Shown here: positions 34,968 to 43,312 of the stretch, in pieces
Numbering within the stretch: position 1 is the stretch's first letter
Layout of the letters: every line of letters starts with the position of its first letter
Program-made: the position numbers and the translations under genes
Notes under the pieces: generated by a model
What the model saw: only the letters and a program-made list of their open reading frames with translations
Databases searched by the model: none
What the model was told of the DNA's origin: nothing
DNA from: AP-15 sp963733945
Lineage (GTDB): Bacteria > Pseudomonadota > Alphaproteobacteria > ATCC43930 > CGMCC-115725
Length of the DNA: 64,000 nucleotides
NCBI GenBank assembly: GCA_963733945.1
Contig: CAVTFD010000022.1
Coordinates: forward strand, 1 to 64,000
Direction: 5' to 3'

Positions 34968-35426
34968 TTACTCGATCAGCATCAGCACCGCGCCATATTC
35001 GACCGGTTGCGCGTCGGCGACGATGATTTCCGCGATTCGACCCGCCCGCGGCGCACGAATCTCGTTCATGACCTTCATCGCTTCGATGATCAGCAAGGGC
35101 TGACCGGCGGCAACGGTTTCGCCCAGCCGAACAAATGTCGGGTCTCCGGGCTGCGGCGCCAGATAGGCGGTGCCAACCATCGGCGCGGTCACCGCACCGG
35201 GGTGACCGGCCAAGCGGCTCGCGTCTTCGCTCGGCGCGGCAGCTCCGGGCGTCATGATCGAACCCGGGACGATCACCGGCCCGGCCGGATTGCGGGCGAC
35301 GCGAATGCGACGATCGCCGACCGCGTATTCGATTTCGGTCAGGCCGGTTTCGCTCAGCAGGTGAGCGAGCGTGCGGATCAGGTCGGGGTCGGGCGACAGC
35401 GGCGGGCTGCGGCCGCCAAACCTCAC
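34968..35426 (-). CDS. accB: Biotin carboxyl carrier protein
   Basis: A 152-residue carrier protein. The N-terminal segment (LIRTLAHLLSETGLTEIEYAVG, IRVARN) is the usual AccB helix-strand unit, followed by an alanine/proline linker and a biotinyl domain with VTAPMVGTAYLAPQPGDPTFV and the biotinylated lysine in IIEAMKVMNEI. The start is GTG at 35426, overlapping the TGA of aroQ; this gives a normal length. It carries CO2 between AccC and the carboxyltransferase. Confidence 0.95.
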   Translation of the reverse strand: MRFGGRSPPLSPDPDLIRTLAHLLSETGLTEIEYAVGDRRIRVARNPAGPVIVPGSIMTPGAAAPSEDASRLAGHPGAVTAPMVGTAYLAPQPGDPTFVRLGETVAAGQPLLIIEAMKVMNEIRAPRAGRIAEIIVADAQPVEYGAVLMLIE

Positions 35427-35881
35427 CGAGCGGCCTCGCCCGGTTCGTCCTCGATCAGATCGGCGATCGCTTCGAGCGCCAATTCGTACCCTTGCGCGCC
35501 CAGGCCGCAGATCACGCCGCGCGCCGCCAGGCTGACATAGGAATGGTGGCGGAAGCGCTCGCGGCGAAAGATGTTCGACAGATGCACCTCGATCACCGGC
35601 AAACCGCTGGCCGAGAGCGCATCGAGCACGGCGACCGAGGTATGGGTCAGCGCGCCGGCGTTCAGAACGATGCCGTCGGCCAATTCACGCGCCTCCTGGA
35701 TCCAGTCGACCAGCTGGCCTTCGTGATTGGTCTGGCGAAAATCGATTTGCAGTTCGAGCGCGGCCGCGCGCGCGAGGCAGCGCGCTTCGATATCGGCCAA
35801 GGTGTCATGGCCGTATACCGACGGCTCGCGAACCCCGAGCAGGTTCAGATTGGGGCCGTTGAGCACGAAGACGATAGGCAC
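35423..35881 (-). CDS. aroQ: Type II 3-dehydroquinate dehydratase
   Basis: A 152-residue type II dehydroquinase of the shikimate pathway. The start VFVLNGPNLNLLGVREPSVYGHDTL contains the catalytic arginine and tyrosine loop, then FRQTNHEGQLVDWI, GIVLNAGALTHTSVAVLDAL, and the catalytic histidine in PVIEVHLSNIFRRE. It is the first gene of the aroQ-accB-accC-aat operon, an order often found in alphaproteobacteria. Confidence 0.95.
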   Translation of the reverse strand: MPIVFVLNGPNLNLLGVREPSVYGHDTLADIEARCLARAAALELQIDFRQTNHEGQLVDWIQEARELADGIVLNAGALTHTSVAVLDALSASGLPVIEVHLSNIFRRERFRHHSYVSLAARGVICGLGAQGYELALEAIADLIEDEPGEAAR

Positions 35882-36045
35882 GCGTCCTCCCTGGCGAACG
35901 GCCGGTTATAGCACGCGCGGAAAGGACAGCAAGAAGGCCGCCTAAGCCCGGAGCCGGGAATTGGCCCGCCAGTAGGGCGGCGCAATCGCCTCCAGACAAG
36001 AGGTGGCCGGACGGAGCAGCCGCCCCGCCCGGCCGATAGCCGGTG

Positions 36046-36522
36046 CTACTGACGCGGCGCCGTATTGGAGCCGGCCCCCGAGCCCAGCTGGCCGCCGTGA
36101 ACCGGCGACGGCGACGTCCCCGCGCCGGTGTCCGGGTTTTCCAGCTGGTAGGCCTGCGCCTGCTGCAGTTGCTCTTTCGTCATGTCCAAGGTCAGGCGAT
36201 TGTTGTCAGCCTTGATGTCGCTGAAGTGGACGGCGACGTCCTTGCCGCCCATTCCGAGAAAGGTGCCGACATCGACGACTACTGCCGCTACCCGGCCGTC
36301 GTGGTCGAGTATCACGTCCTGGACTTTGCCGATGTCGCGGTTCTGAACGTCGTAGACACTACTGCCGATCATCTTGCTGGCGCGAACCTGATCGGGCTGA
36401 ATAATGCCGCTGGAACTGATCATGGCGACGGTCGTGTCGTGCCCTGCGGGTTGCGCGTAGGCAAGCGGCGCTGTAGCCATGAACAGAGCCGCGACCGCGG
36501 CGGTCATATTGGGCTTATACAC
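36046..36522 (-). CDS. Exported PRC-barrel protein
   Basis: A 158-residue protein with a signal peptide (AAVAALFMATAPLAYAQP) and a PRC-barrel domain: VRASKMIGSSVYDVQNRDIGKVQDVILDHDGRVAAVVVDVGTFLGMGGKDVAV (in pieces), then FSDIKADNNRLTLDMTKEQLQQAQAY and a proline-rich tail. Such periplasmic PRC-barrel proteins are frequent in stress regulons of this class. A GGAAC-N16-CGTT promoter lies 56-80 bases upstream, so control by an EcfG-type sigma factor is likely. The binding partner is unknown. Confidence 0.88.
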   Translation of the reverse strand: MYKPNMTAAVAALFMATAPLAYAQPAGHDTTVAMISSSGIIQPDQVRASKMIGSSVYDVQNRDIGKVQDVILDHDGRVAAVVVDVGTFLGMGGKDVAVHFSDIKADNNRLTLDMTKEQLQQAQAYQLENPDTGAGTSPSPVHGGQLGSGAGSNTAPRQ

Positions 36523-36577
36523 GTTTAATCCTCCAATAGTGAGATGCGCTCATTTCCGAAGAACGCATGTGATGAGC

Positions 36578-36602
36578 AACGTACGAAGTCTTTCTTGGTT
36601 CC
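36578..36602 (-). promoter_or_regulatory. EcfG-type promoter of PRC-barrel gene
   Basis: On the minus strand GGAAC (36602-36598) is followed after 16 bases by CGTT (36581-36578), which matches the consensus of the alphaproteobacterial general stress sigma factor. It is placed directly after the stop of the 26-residue peptide gene and about 55 bases before the PRC-barrel ATG. Confidence 0.65.
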
Positions 36603-36606
36603 CGTT

Positions 36607-36687
36607 TCAAATTACGTGAAACAAGTATAGAAGGATCAAGACAGGGATCGGAATCCCCAGCATCCACAGCAGAATGCCTCTGCCCAT
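36607..36687 (-). CDS. 26-residue hydrophobic membrane peptide
   Basis: An ATG at 36687 with a GCAGGAG site seven bases upstream opens a 26-codon gene reading MGRGILLWMLGIPIPVLILL and then YLFHVI. It is almost wholly hydrophobic with one predicted membrane span and a double IP turn. I recall very similar MGRGILLW(L)LGIPIPI peptides annotated as hypothetical in rhizobia, so it is likely a conserved tiny gene. It lies between the CsbD and PRC-barrel genes on the same strand. Function unknown. Confidence 0.68.
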   Translation of the reverse strand: MGRGILLWMLGIPIPVLILLYLFHVI

Positions 36688-36847
36688 GTTACGAACTCCT
36701 GCATATTCTATGGTGAAAGCAGACTACGACAATCGCCACCCATAGGGTATTAGCCCCATGATGCGCCGTACCTGCGATAGCTGGAAGACGCAGATCAACA
36801 GCAAAGGAGGAAAATGGGAAGTATGAGGCGCAAAGCCTGACTTGATC

Positions 36848-37033
36848 CTACTTTTTGCCGGTGATCTCGCGAACCGCGTCCTTGACGTGGCCGATCGCGG
36901 CTTGAGCGCGCCCTTCATCCTTTTCTCTTTTGCCTTCGGCCGCGGTCTTGGCGTCGCCCAGCGCCCTGCCGACCTTCTCCTTGACGGATCCCGTGACCTT
37001 CTTCACTCCTCCGGCAATACGATCCTTGTCCAT
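36848..37033 (-). CDS. CsbD-family stress protein
   Basis: A 61-residue CsbD-type protein: MDKDRIAGGVKKVTGSVKEK, VGRALGDAKTAAEGK, then VKDAVREITGKK. This is the two-helix pattern of CsbD proteins, a sigma-B type stress marker in Bacillus and a frequent EcfG target in alphaproteobacteria. A GGAAC-N17-TGTT promoter-like sequence lies about 35-60 bases upstream. Function is unknown beyond stress association. Confidence 0.92.
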   Translation of the reverse strand: MDKDRIAGGVKKVTGSVKEKVGRALGDAKTAAEGKREKDEGRAQAAIGHVKDAVREITGKK

Positions 37034-37068
37034 CGCGAATTTCTCTCCAGTGGATAGTTAGCATTGCC

Positions 37069-37094
37069 AACAGGTCGATCGGCCGGTCCGTTCC
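37069..37094 (-). promoter_or_regulatory. EcfG-type promoter of CsbD gene
   Basis: GGAAC at 37094-37090 on the minus strand is followed after 17 bases by TGTT (37072-37069). This differs in one base from the GGAAC-N16/17-CGTT consensus and lies 36 bases before the CsbD ATG. Confidence 0.55.
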
Positions 37095-37203
37095 GACAAA
37101 AAATTTCTATGATGCCGCCCCAGATGGATCCGGAGCCTTTTCGCCGTCGTGCCGTTTACCCCGCGATGGCATGGGGTCATCAAAGGCAAGCGCGGGGACG
37201 ATT

Positions 37204-37518
37204 ATGGATGAAAATCGGATTAGCGATCAGTTGAGCGACGCTGCGAACGACGCGAAAGACGGCGCCACGGCGGCAATGGGCTCTCTCAGCGACCTGGCCG
37301 GCCGGGCGCGGTCGGCTGCCGTCGAGGCGGCCAATACGATCCAGGGAGCAGCGATCGAGACTGGCAAGCACGTCCGCGACGCCGCGGCGGAGACTTACCG
37401 GCAAGGGGCGCGGGCCGGCGAGTATGTGAACCGGAACACCGCCGAACAGCCAATGCTGGCATTGCTGATTGCCGGCGCGATCGGGTACGGTATCGCCTAC
37501 ATGATTCACCGCGCCTGA
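37204..37518 (+). CDS. YqjD/ElaB-like membrane-anchored protein
   Basis: A 104-residue protein from the ATG at 37204. A long amphipathic, alanine-rich helix (LSDLAGRARSAAVEAANTIQ, GKHVRDAAAETYRQGARAGEYV) is followed by a C-terminal membrane span MLALLIAGAIGYGIAYMIHR. This is the pattern of DUF883 proteins such as YqjD and ElaB, which anchor ribosomes or other partners to the membrane in stress or stationary phase in E. coli. It stands 38 bases before the AI-2E-type transporter gene and in the stress cluster. Confidence 0.75.
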   Translation: MDENRISDQLSDAANDAKDGATAAMGSLSDLAGRARSAAVEAANTIQGAAIETGKHVRDAAAETYRQGARAGEYVNRNTAEQPMLALLIAGAIGYGIAYMIHRA

Positions 37519-37556
37519 GGAGCCAACCCGAAGGCGCTTCTAGCGTAAGGGACTCG

Positions 37557-39434
37557 ATGGCGGACCGTCCGCCGCCGACCATCGACGAAGCCCCTGCAAA
37601 CACCGGCGGACCCAGTCTGTCGGGGACACTGACTGTCCTGGTGTCGGGCGTGGTCGTCGCGGTGCTTTATTTTGCCCGCGAAATCCTCGTCCCGTTCGCC
37701 TTGGCGGTGCTGCTGAGCTTTTTGCTGGCGCCAGCGGTCCGCTGGCTACGGGGGATCGGCGCTGCCCGGGTCGCTGCGGTCGCCATCACCGCACTCGTCG
37801 CCTTTGTCGCGATCTTTGGCTTGGTCGCCATCCTTACCCAGGAAGTGTCCTCGTTGGGGCCAAAGCTCCCGGACTATCGGTACAACATCGAGGCGAAGAT
37901 ACATACCTTACCGCGCGTCGCCGGCGGCGGCGCGATCGAGCGCTTTTCGACGATGCTTCATCAGCTGCGCGCCGAGCTGACCCGCTCGGAAAACCAGCTC
38001 TCGCCGTCGGCAGGTCTTCCGCCGAAGGCCGGTGCGGGCGGCGTGGAGGCGGCCAAGCCCCTGCCGGTCGAGATTCAGCAACCCGAATTGACGCCGCTAG
38101 AGATCGCCAAGAGCGTGGTCGGGCCATTGCTCGAACCACTGGCGACGGCCGGACTGGTCGTCGTTTTGGTCATCTTAATTCTGCTGAAGCGCGAGGATTT
38201 GCGCGATCGGCTGCTCCGTCTCGCCGGGGTGGGCGACCTGCACCGGACGACTGAAGCAATGGACGATGCGGCGCAGCGCGTCAGCCGGTATTTGCTGATG
38301 CAGCTCGCGGTCAACGCGGCGGCCGGTCTGCTGATTGGTTGCGGCCTGACGGTCATCGGAATTCCGAACCCGGCGCTGTGGGGCATTCTTGTTGTTCTGC
38401 TGCGCTTTATCCCCTTCCTCGGCATTGTCATCGCTGCCTGCTTCCCGCTGGCGCTGGCGATCGCCGTCGATCCGGGCTGGTGGTTGGTGGCATGGACCGC
38501 TGTTCTCTTCATCGGGGTCGAGCTGATTATCGCCTATCTGGTTGAACCCCATCTCTATGGCGGCAGCACCGGTCTGTCCTCGACTGCGGTGATCGTCGCG
38601 GCGGTCTTTTGGACCTGGCTATGGGGCCCGGTTGGATTGCTGCTGTCGACGCCGCTGACCGCCTGCGTGGTCGTGCTCGGCCGGCACGTTCCGCAACTGC
38701 GCTTCCTCGATGTCCTGCTGGGCAACGAGCCGGCGCTCACCCCCGAGGAAACGTTCTATCAGCGCATGCTCGCCAATGACCCTGAAGAGGCAACCGAGCA
38801 GGCCGAAGAATTCGCCAAGGAAGCATCGCTCGCCGAGTTTTTCGACACGGTGGCAATCCCGGTGCTGATGCGGGCGCAAGCCGACAGCGACCGTGGCGCG
38901 TTGTCGGCCGAGCGGCGGGCGAGGTTGAAGGAGGGGTTTTCGAGGATGCTCGACAATTTGCTCGAGGATGCTCTTCCGGAGGAGGTCGATCCTGCTGAGG
39001 AACGGGAGGGGATCGGGCCGGAGGGCGGACCCGTCGTCTGCATCGCGGGCCGCAACGAGTTGGACGAGACGGCAGCCCTATTGCTCGCGCATCTGCTGCA
39101 TCTTCGAGGCTGTTCCGCCAAAGTGTTTTCGGCCGACGCGCTTACTGACGGCAGCGCTTTATTCGTCCTAAAGGACGCCACTGTCGTCTGCCTGTCGCTG
39201 CTCAGCACCAGCGCCCCGGCCCGTGCACGCCATCTCGTGCGGCGGGTGCGACGCCGGGCCCCGCGGGCGCGGCTCATCCTTGGGTTTTGGGCGCTTCAGC
39301 CGGAACAGCTGTCGATCGCCGATGCCGCGGCCGACGCCGTGGCGACCTCGCTCAGCAACGCAGTCACTGACATCGAGGCCAGCGCTTTCGCGCCAACATC
39401 GCCTCAATCGGCTCTCGGTTCGGCCGCTTGCTGA
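37557..39434 (+). CDS. AI-2E/PerM-family transporter with C-terminal domain
   Basis: A 625-residue protein. The first 390 residues form an AI-2E (PerM-type) permease: an N-terminal helix pair around LYFAREILVPFALAVLLSFLLAP, a soluble middle part, and helices with LLRFIPFLGIVIAACFPLALAIA and VELIIAYLVEPHLYGGSTGLSSTAVI. The last 230 residues are cytoplasmic, acidic at first, then a Rossmann-like unit (VVCIAGRNELDETAALLLAHLLHLRGC, VVCLSLLSTSAPARARHLVRRVRRR) that resembles B12-binding-fold regulatory domains. This extended form is found in other alphaproteobacteria. The substrate is unknown; despite the family name, AI-2 transport is not implied. Confidence 0.87.
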   Translation: MADRPPPTIDEAPANTGGPSLSGTLTVLVSGVVVAVLYFAREILVPFALAVLLSFLLAPAVRWLRGIGAARVAAVAITALVAFVAIFGLVAILTQEVSSLGPKLPDYRYNIEAKIHTLPRVAGGGAIERFSTMLHQLRAELTRSENQLSPSAGLPPKAGAGGVEAAKPLPVEIQQPELTPLEIAKSVVGPLLEPLATAGLVVVLVILILLKREDLRDRLLRLAGVGDLHRTTEAMDDAAQRVSRYLLMQLAVNAAAGLLIGCGLTVIGIPNPALWGILVVLLRFIPFLGIVIAACFPLALAIAVDPGWWLVAWTAVLFIGVELIIAYLVEPHLYGGSTGLSSTAVIVAAVFWTWLWGPVGLLLSTPLTACVVVLGRHVPQLRFLDVLLGNEPALTPEETFYQRMLANDPEEATEQAEEFAKEASLAEFFDTVAIPVLMRAQADSDRGALSAERRARLKEGFSRMLDNLLEDALPEEVDPAEEREGIGPEGGPVVCIAGRNELDETAALLLAHLLHLRGCSAKVFSADALTDGSALFVLKDATVVCLSLLSTSAPARARHLVRRVRRRAPRARLILGFWALQPEQLSIADAAADAVATSLSNAVTDIEASAFAPTSPQSALGSAAC

Positions 39435-39475
39435 GGTCGAACCCGCGATACGCCGGAGCCGGGCGCGCTGGGCGG

Positions 39476-40711
39476 TCATAATATCCCGACGACGGCGCCA
39501 CTCATGCAGGTCGCGAGCGTGCCGGACAGGATCGAGCGCAGGCCGAGTGCGACAATCTCGGCCCGCCGTTCAGGAACCATTGCCCCCATTCCTCCGATCA
39601 GGATACCGAGGCTGCCGAAATTGGCAAAGCCGCACAAAGCGTAGGTCATGATGAGGCGCGAGCGCACGCTCAGCGCATCGGGCGGCAGATGAGCGAGCTC
39701 GACATAGGCGATGAACTCGTTGAGCACGGTTTTGGTGCCCATCAACGCCGCCGCGGTGGCGGTCTCCGAGCCGGGAATTCCGATCAGCCACATGATCGGG
39801 CGGAAGGCATAGGCGAACAGGCGCTGTAGGGTCACCGGCGCGCCGGCGAAGTCCGGCAGCAGCCCGAGCGCGGCGTTGACGAGGGCGACCAGCGCGATGG
39901 TCACGACCAGCATCGCGGTGATGTTGAGCAGGAACACAATGCCGTCGCGAGTCCCCTTGGCGATCGCGTCCATCGCACTGACCGGCGGATCATCAATGAC
40001 AAGCTGCGCCGAGACCGACGGGTCGGGGCGGAACGGCACCATCAGCGCCGCGACCGCGAGTGCGGCAGGGGTGCTGATCACCGCGGCGATCAGAATATTG
40101 CCGAGCGCGTTGGGAATGACGGAGCCGACCAGCGCGGCGTAAAGCACCATCACCGTGCCGGCGATCCCGGCCATGCCACAGCTCATCAGCGCAAACAACT
40201 CCCCGCGTGCGAGCCGCATCAAGTACGGACGGATCAGCAGCGGCGCCTCGATATGGCCGACAAAGATGTGCACCGCGGCGCCGAGGCCGAGCGGGCCGCC
40301 GACCCCGACGGCGCGCCGCAGCATCCAGGCGAACGCCTGCACGACGCGCTGCAGGACGCCCCAGTAGAACAGCAGGGTGGCGAGCGCGCTAATGACCAGC
40401 ACCAGCGGCAGCGCGCGGAAGGCGAAGATGAAACTGGCGCCGGGCCGGGTCTCGGCAAACGGCAATTGGCCGCCGCCCAGATAACCGAAAACAAAGCCGG
40501 TGCCGGCCTCTGTGGCGCTCTGCAACCCCTCGACGGCCCGGTTCAGCAACAAAAACGCCGCCCGGGCCGGCGGGAGTCTGAGAAACACCAGAGCGAGGGT
40601 GAATTGCAGCAGCACGCCCACGACGACGACGCGCCACGGCACGCGCGCGCGGTCCTCACTCAGCCCCCAGGCGAGCAGCAGGATGACGGCGATGCCGAGA
40701 AGCCCGCGCAT
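39476..40711 (-). CDS. Concentrative nucleoside transporter (CNT/NupC family)
   Basis: A membrane protein of 411 residues from the ATG at 40711; a GTG at 40729 or the longer frame to 40777 is possible. The CNT signature is clear: FVFGYLGGGQLPF, FRALPLVLVISALATLLFYWGVLQRVV, GAAVHIFVGHIEAPLLIRPYL, LMSCGMAGIAGTVMVLYA, MGTKTVLNEFIAYVEL, TYALCGFANFGSLGILIGG. CNT proteins import nucleosides with protons or sodium. No nucleoside catabolic gene is adjacent. Confidence 0.92.
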   Translation of the reverse strand: MRGLLGIAVILLLAWGLSEDRARVPWRVVVVGVLLQFTLALVFLRLPPARAAFLLLNRAVEGLQSATEAGTGFVFGYLGGGQLPFAETRPGASFIFAFRALPLVLVISALATLLFYWGVLQRVVQAFAWMLRRAVGVGGPLGLGAAVHIFVGHIEAPLLIRPYLMRLARGELFALMSCGMAGIAGTVMVLYAALVGSVIPNALGNILIAAVISTPAALAVAALMVPFRPDPSVSAQLVIDDPPVSAMDAIAKGTRDGIVFLLNITAMLVVTIALVALVNAALGLLPDFAGAPVTLQRLFAYAFRPIMWLIGIPGSETATAAALMGTKTVLNEFIAYVELAHLPPDALSVRSRLIMTYALCGFANFGSLGILIGGMGAMVPERRAEIVALGLRSILSGTLATCMSGAVVGIL

Positions 40712-40934
40712 CTCCCAATTAGACAACACATTCGGGTGGTTTAAGCATCCTCGGCAAAGCCGAGCGCCGGGCCGCACCGCAGGCTGGCCATCGAAATGAC
40801 GAGCGGTTCAAATATGCGATCATTCCCAATCCGGGAGGCCAGGATCATCAGCAAGCGCGGCCACGACGTATCAGCGTAGCTTCAGTCTGCATCCGGGCGC
40901 TAGGATCGCCGGCGATACAGAACGGAGAAAAGTC

Positions 40935-41996
40935 ATGGGCAAGAGGATCGCCATTGTCGGCGTCGGCGCGGTCGGCGGCTATACCGGGGCCCATCTGGCG
41001 CGCGCCGGTGAGGACGTGACCTTTATCGATATGTGGCCGGCCCATGTCGACGAAATGAAAACCAACGGGCTGCGCATCACCCACCACGATGGCGAGGACC
41101 CGTTCACGGTCAAGGTGCGCGCCCTGCATCTGACCGAGGCGCAGCATCTGTCCAAAGAGGCGCCGGTCGACATCGCCTTTGTCTGCACCAAATCCTACGA
41201 CACCCAATGGGCGGCGCTGCTAATCCGCCAGTATCTGGCGCCCGGTGGCTTTATCGTCTCGTTGCAGAATTGCATGAACGAGGAGATCATCGCCGGCGTC
41301 GTCGGCTGGGGCAAGACGATGGGTTGCATTGCCAGCAATATCAGCGTCGGCCTGGTCGAGCCGGGCCATGTCCATCGCGGCGGGGTCAAGGGCGGTGCGG
41401 CGCATACCGTCTACCGCACCGGCGAGGTGCACGGCGCCATCACCGAGCGGGCGCAGGAAATTTGCCGGCTGGTCTCCTTTGCGGACAGCGCCAAGGTGAC
41501 CGACAATCTGTGGGGCGAGCGCTGGTCAAAGCTCGTCGCCAATACGATGGCGAACGGGGTCTCGGCCTGCACCGGGCTGCCCGGCGCGCAGATCGCGCAG
41601 AACGCGGCGATCCGCCATTTCCAGGCGCGGCTCGGCAGCGAGGCGATCCGCATCGGCCAGGCGCGCGGCTACAAGCTCGAGGAAATCGACCATCTGCCGC
41701 CCGAAACCATCGCGCGGGCCGGCGAGGGCGACGCCGCTTCGCTCAAAATCTATGACGAGCGGCGGTTGTCGCGCGTCGGGCGCGGCTCGCCCGATCAGCG
41801 GCCGTCGATGGGCCAGGACATGGCCAAGGGCCGGCGTACCGAGATCGAGTTCCTGAACGGTTTTGTCGTGCGCGAAGGCGAACAGGTCGGCATCCATGCC
41901 CGCGCCAACGAGCGCCTCGTCGACATTGTAAAGAAGGTCGAACGCGGCGAATTAAAGCAGGACCCAAGCCACATCACCGATTTGCGCCTGAACTGA
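40935..41996 (+). CDS. Ketopantoate reductase-like (PanE/ApbA) dehydrogenase
   Basis: A 353-residue NAD(P)-dependent reductase of the PanE/ApbA family. The Rossmann loop is IAIVGVGAVGGYTGAHLARAG, the lysine of VCTKSYDT is the expected catalytic residue, LQNCMNEE is the family turn, and the helical C-domain carries ERWSKLVANTMANGVSACTGL. It is longer than E. coli PanE (about 300 residues), which points to a related 2-ketoacid reductase rather than the pantothenate enzyme. It precedes an LLM flavin oxidoreductase on the same strand with a 120-base spacer. Confidence 0.85.
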   Translation: MGKRIAIVGVGAVGGYTGAHLARAGEDVTFIDMWPAHVDEMKTNGLRITHHDGEDPFTVKVRALHLTEAQHLSKEAPVDIAFVCTKSYDTQWAALLIRQYLAPGGFIVSLQNCMNEEIIAGVVGWGKTMGCIASNISVGLVEPGHVHRGGVKGGAAHTVYRTGEVHGAITERAQEICRLVSFADSAKVTDNLWGERWSKLVANTMANGVSACTGLPGAQIAQNAAIRHFQARLGSEAIRIGQARGYKLEEIDHLPPETIARAGEGDAASLKIYDERRLSRVGRGSPDQRPSMGQDMAKGRRTEIEFLNGFVVREGEQVGIHARANERLVDIVKKVERGELKQDPSHITDLRLN

Positions 41997-42117
41997 CCGG
42001 GCGCGGATATTGCCGTCCTGGGACGACTTTCGACCCGGTCGCGTCACGGAGAGCGCCGGGCGCGAGGTCTGTATCAGCGGCATCAGCAATTCGCCGCGCC
42101 ACACAGGAGAGAATCCC

Positions 42118-43302
42118 ATGAGGATCGGCCTGTTTTACCAGATCCAAGTTCCCAAACCCTGGACCCCGTCCAGTGAATCGCAACGCATCCACGAAGCCTT
42201 GGAGCAAATTCCCTATGCCGAAGAGCAGGGGTTTGCCAGCGTGTGGTTCTCGGAACATCACTTCCGCCCGGTGTGGTCGCACAATAGCGCTCCGGACCTA
42301 ACCCTTGCGGCGGTCAGCCAGCGCACCAGCCGTATCCGCCTCGGTGTCGGCGTGGTCCTGGCCCCGATCCACCACCCGCTGCACGTCGCGGCGCGAATGG
42401 CCACACTCGATATCTTGAGCCACGGGCGGGTCGATGTGGGCCTCGGCCGGACCGGCTATCCCTACCAGCTTACTCCGTATGGGTCGGATTTGCAGGACAC
42501 GCGCGGTATGTGGCAGGAATTCGCCGATGTATTGCCTCGCATATGGACCCAAGAAGAGATCTCGTATGACGGCGAGTACTACCAGATCCCGCGCCGCGAG
42601 GTCCTGCCGAAGCCGGTGCAACGCCCGCACCCGCCGCTGTGGTCGGCGTGCGGCAGCGACGAGACGGCGCGGCTGACGGGCAGCCTGGGGATGGGCGGGC
42701 TGTTCGGCAGCGAAGGCGGCCCGGACCGCGTCGGGCAGCTGATGGCGCTTTATCAGGACGCGCTGCACGCCGCCGCCCCGGGCAACGGGGCCAGGCCCGC
42801 CGCGCGGACCGCGCTGATGACGGCCGGCTACTGCCATGAGGATCCGCAGGTCGTAGCCGAGCGCGGCACCGAGCTCGTCGGCTGGTACCTGGAGCAGCAA
42901 CGGGAGCGCGCCCGCCTGGTGTGGCGCGACTATGACCCGTCCACCGTGCCGCCGGATTACCAGGGCTACTACGCGCGCGACCAGCGCCTCGCCAGCGGAC
43001 CGCATCCGGGGGAACCCACGCCCCAGCAAGTGCGTGAGCAAGGCACGAAATTCTGCGTCGGCACGCCGACGGACTGCATCCGCTTTCTCGAAATGTACGA
43101 GGCACTCGGCATCGAGGAAGTGTTTCTACTTTGCGCCATCGGGCCGGCGCAGCACCAGGAGGTGCTCAACACCATCCGCCTCTTCGGCGAGCAGATAATC
43201 CCGCACTTCCAGGCTAAGGAGCCGCGTCCGGCCCTGGCGCAGGCGTCAGCTAATCTATGTGCGAAAGACCTTCTGGCCAAAGCCCGGCAGCCTGCGCCGT
43301 AA
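42118..43302 (+). CDS. LLM-class flavin-dependent oxidoreductase
   Basis: A 394-residue luciferase-like monooxygenase from ATG 42118 (AGGAGAG site). Family motifs are MRIGLFYQIQVPKPW, YAEEQGFASVWFSEHHFRP, TSRIRLGVGVVLAPIHHPLHVAARMATLDILSHGRVDVGLGRTGY (in pieces) and FCVGTPTDCIRFLEMYEALGIEEVFLL. It uses reduced F420 or FMN to act on an unknown organic compound. A broken relative of the same family lies at 50973-51396 in this catabolic region. Confidence 0.9.
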   Translation: MRIGLFYQIQVPKPWTPSSESQRIHEALEQIPYAEEQGFASVWFSEHHFRPVWSHNSAPDLTLAAVSQRTSRIRLGVGVVLAPIHHPLHVAARMATLDILSHGRVDVGLGRTGYPYQLTPYGSDLQDTRGMWQEFADVLPRIWTQEEISYDGEYYQIPRREVLPKPVQRPHPPLWSACGSDETARLTGSLGMGGLFGSEGGPDRVGQLMALYQDALHAAAPGNGARPAARTALMTAGYCHEDPQVVAERGTELVGWYLEQQRERARLVWRDYDPSTVPPDYQGYYARDQRLASGPHPGEPTPQQVREQGTKFCVGTPTDCIRFLEMYEALGIEEVFLLCAIGPAQHQEVLNTIRLFGEQIIPHFQAKEPRPALAQASANLCAKDLLAKARQPAP

Positions 43303-43312
43303 GCGCGCAGGC

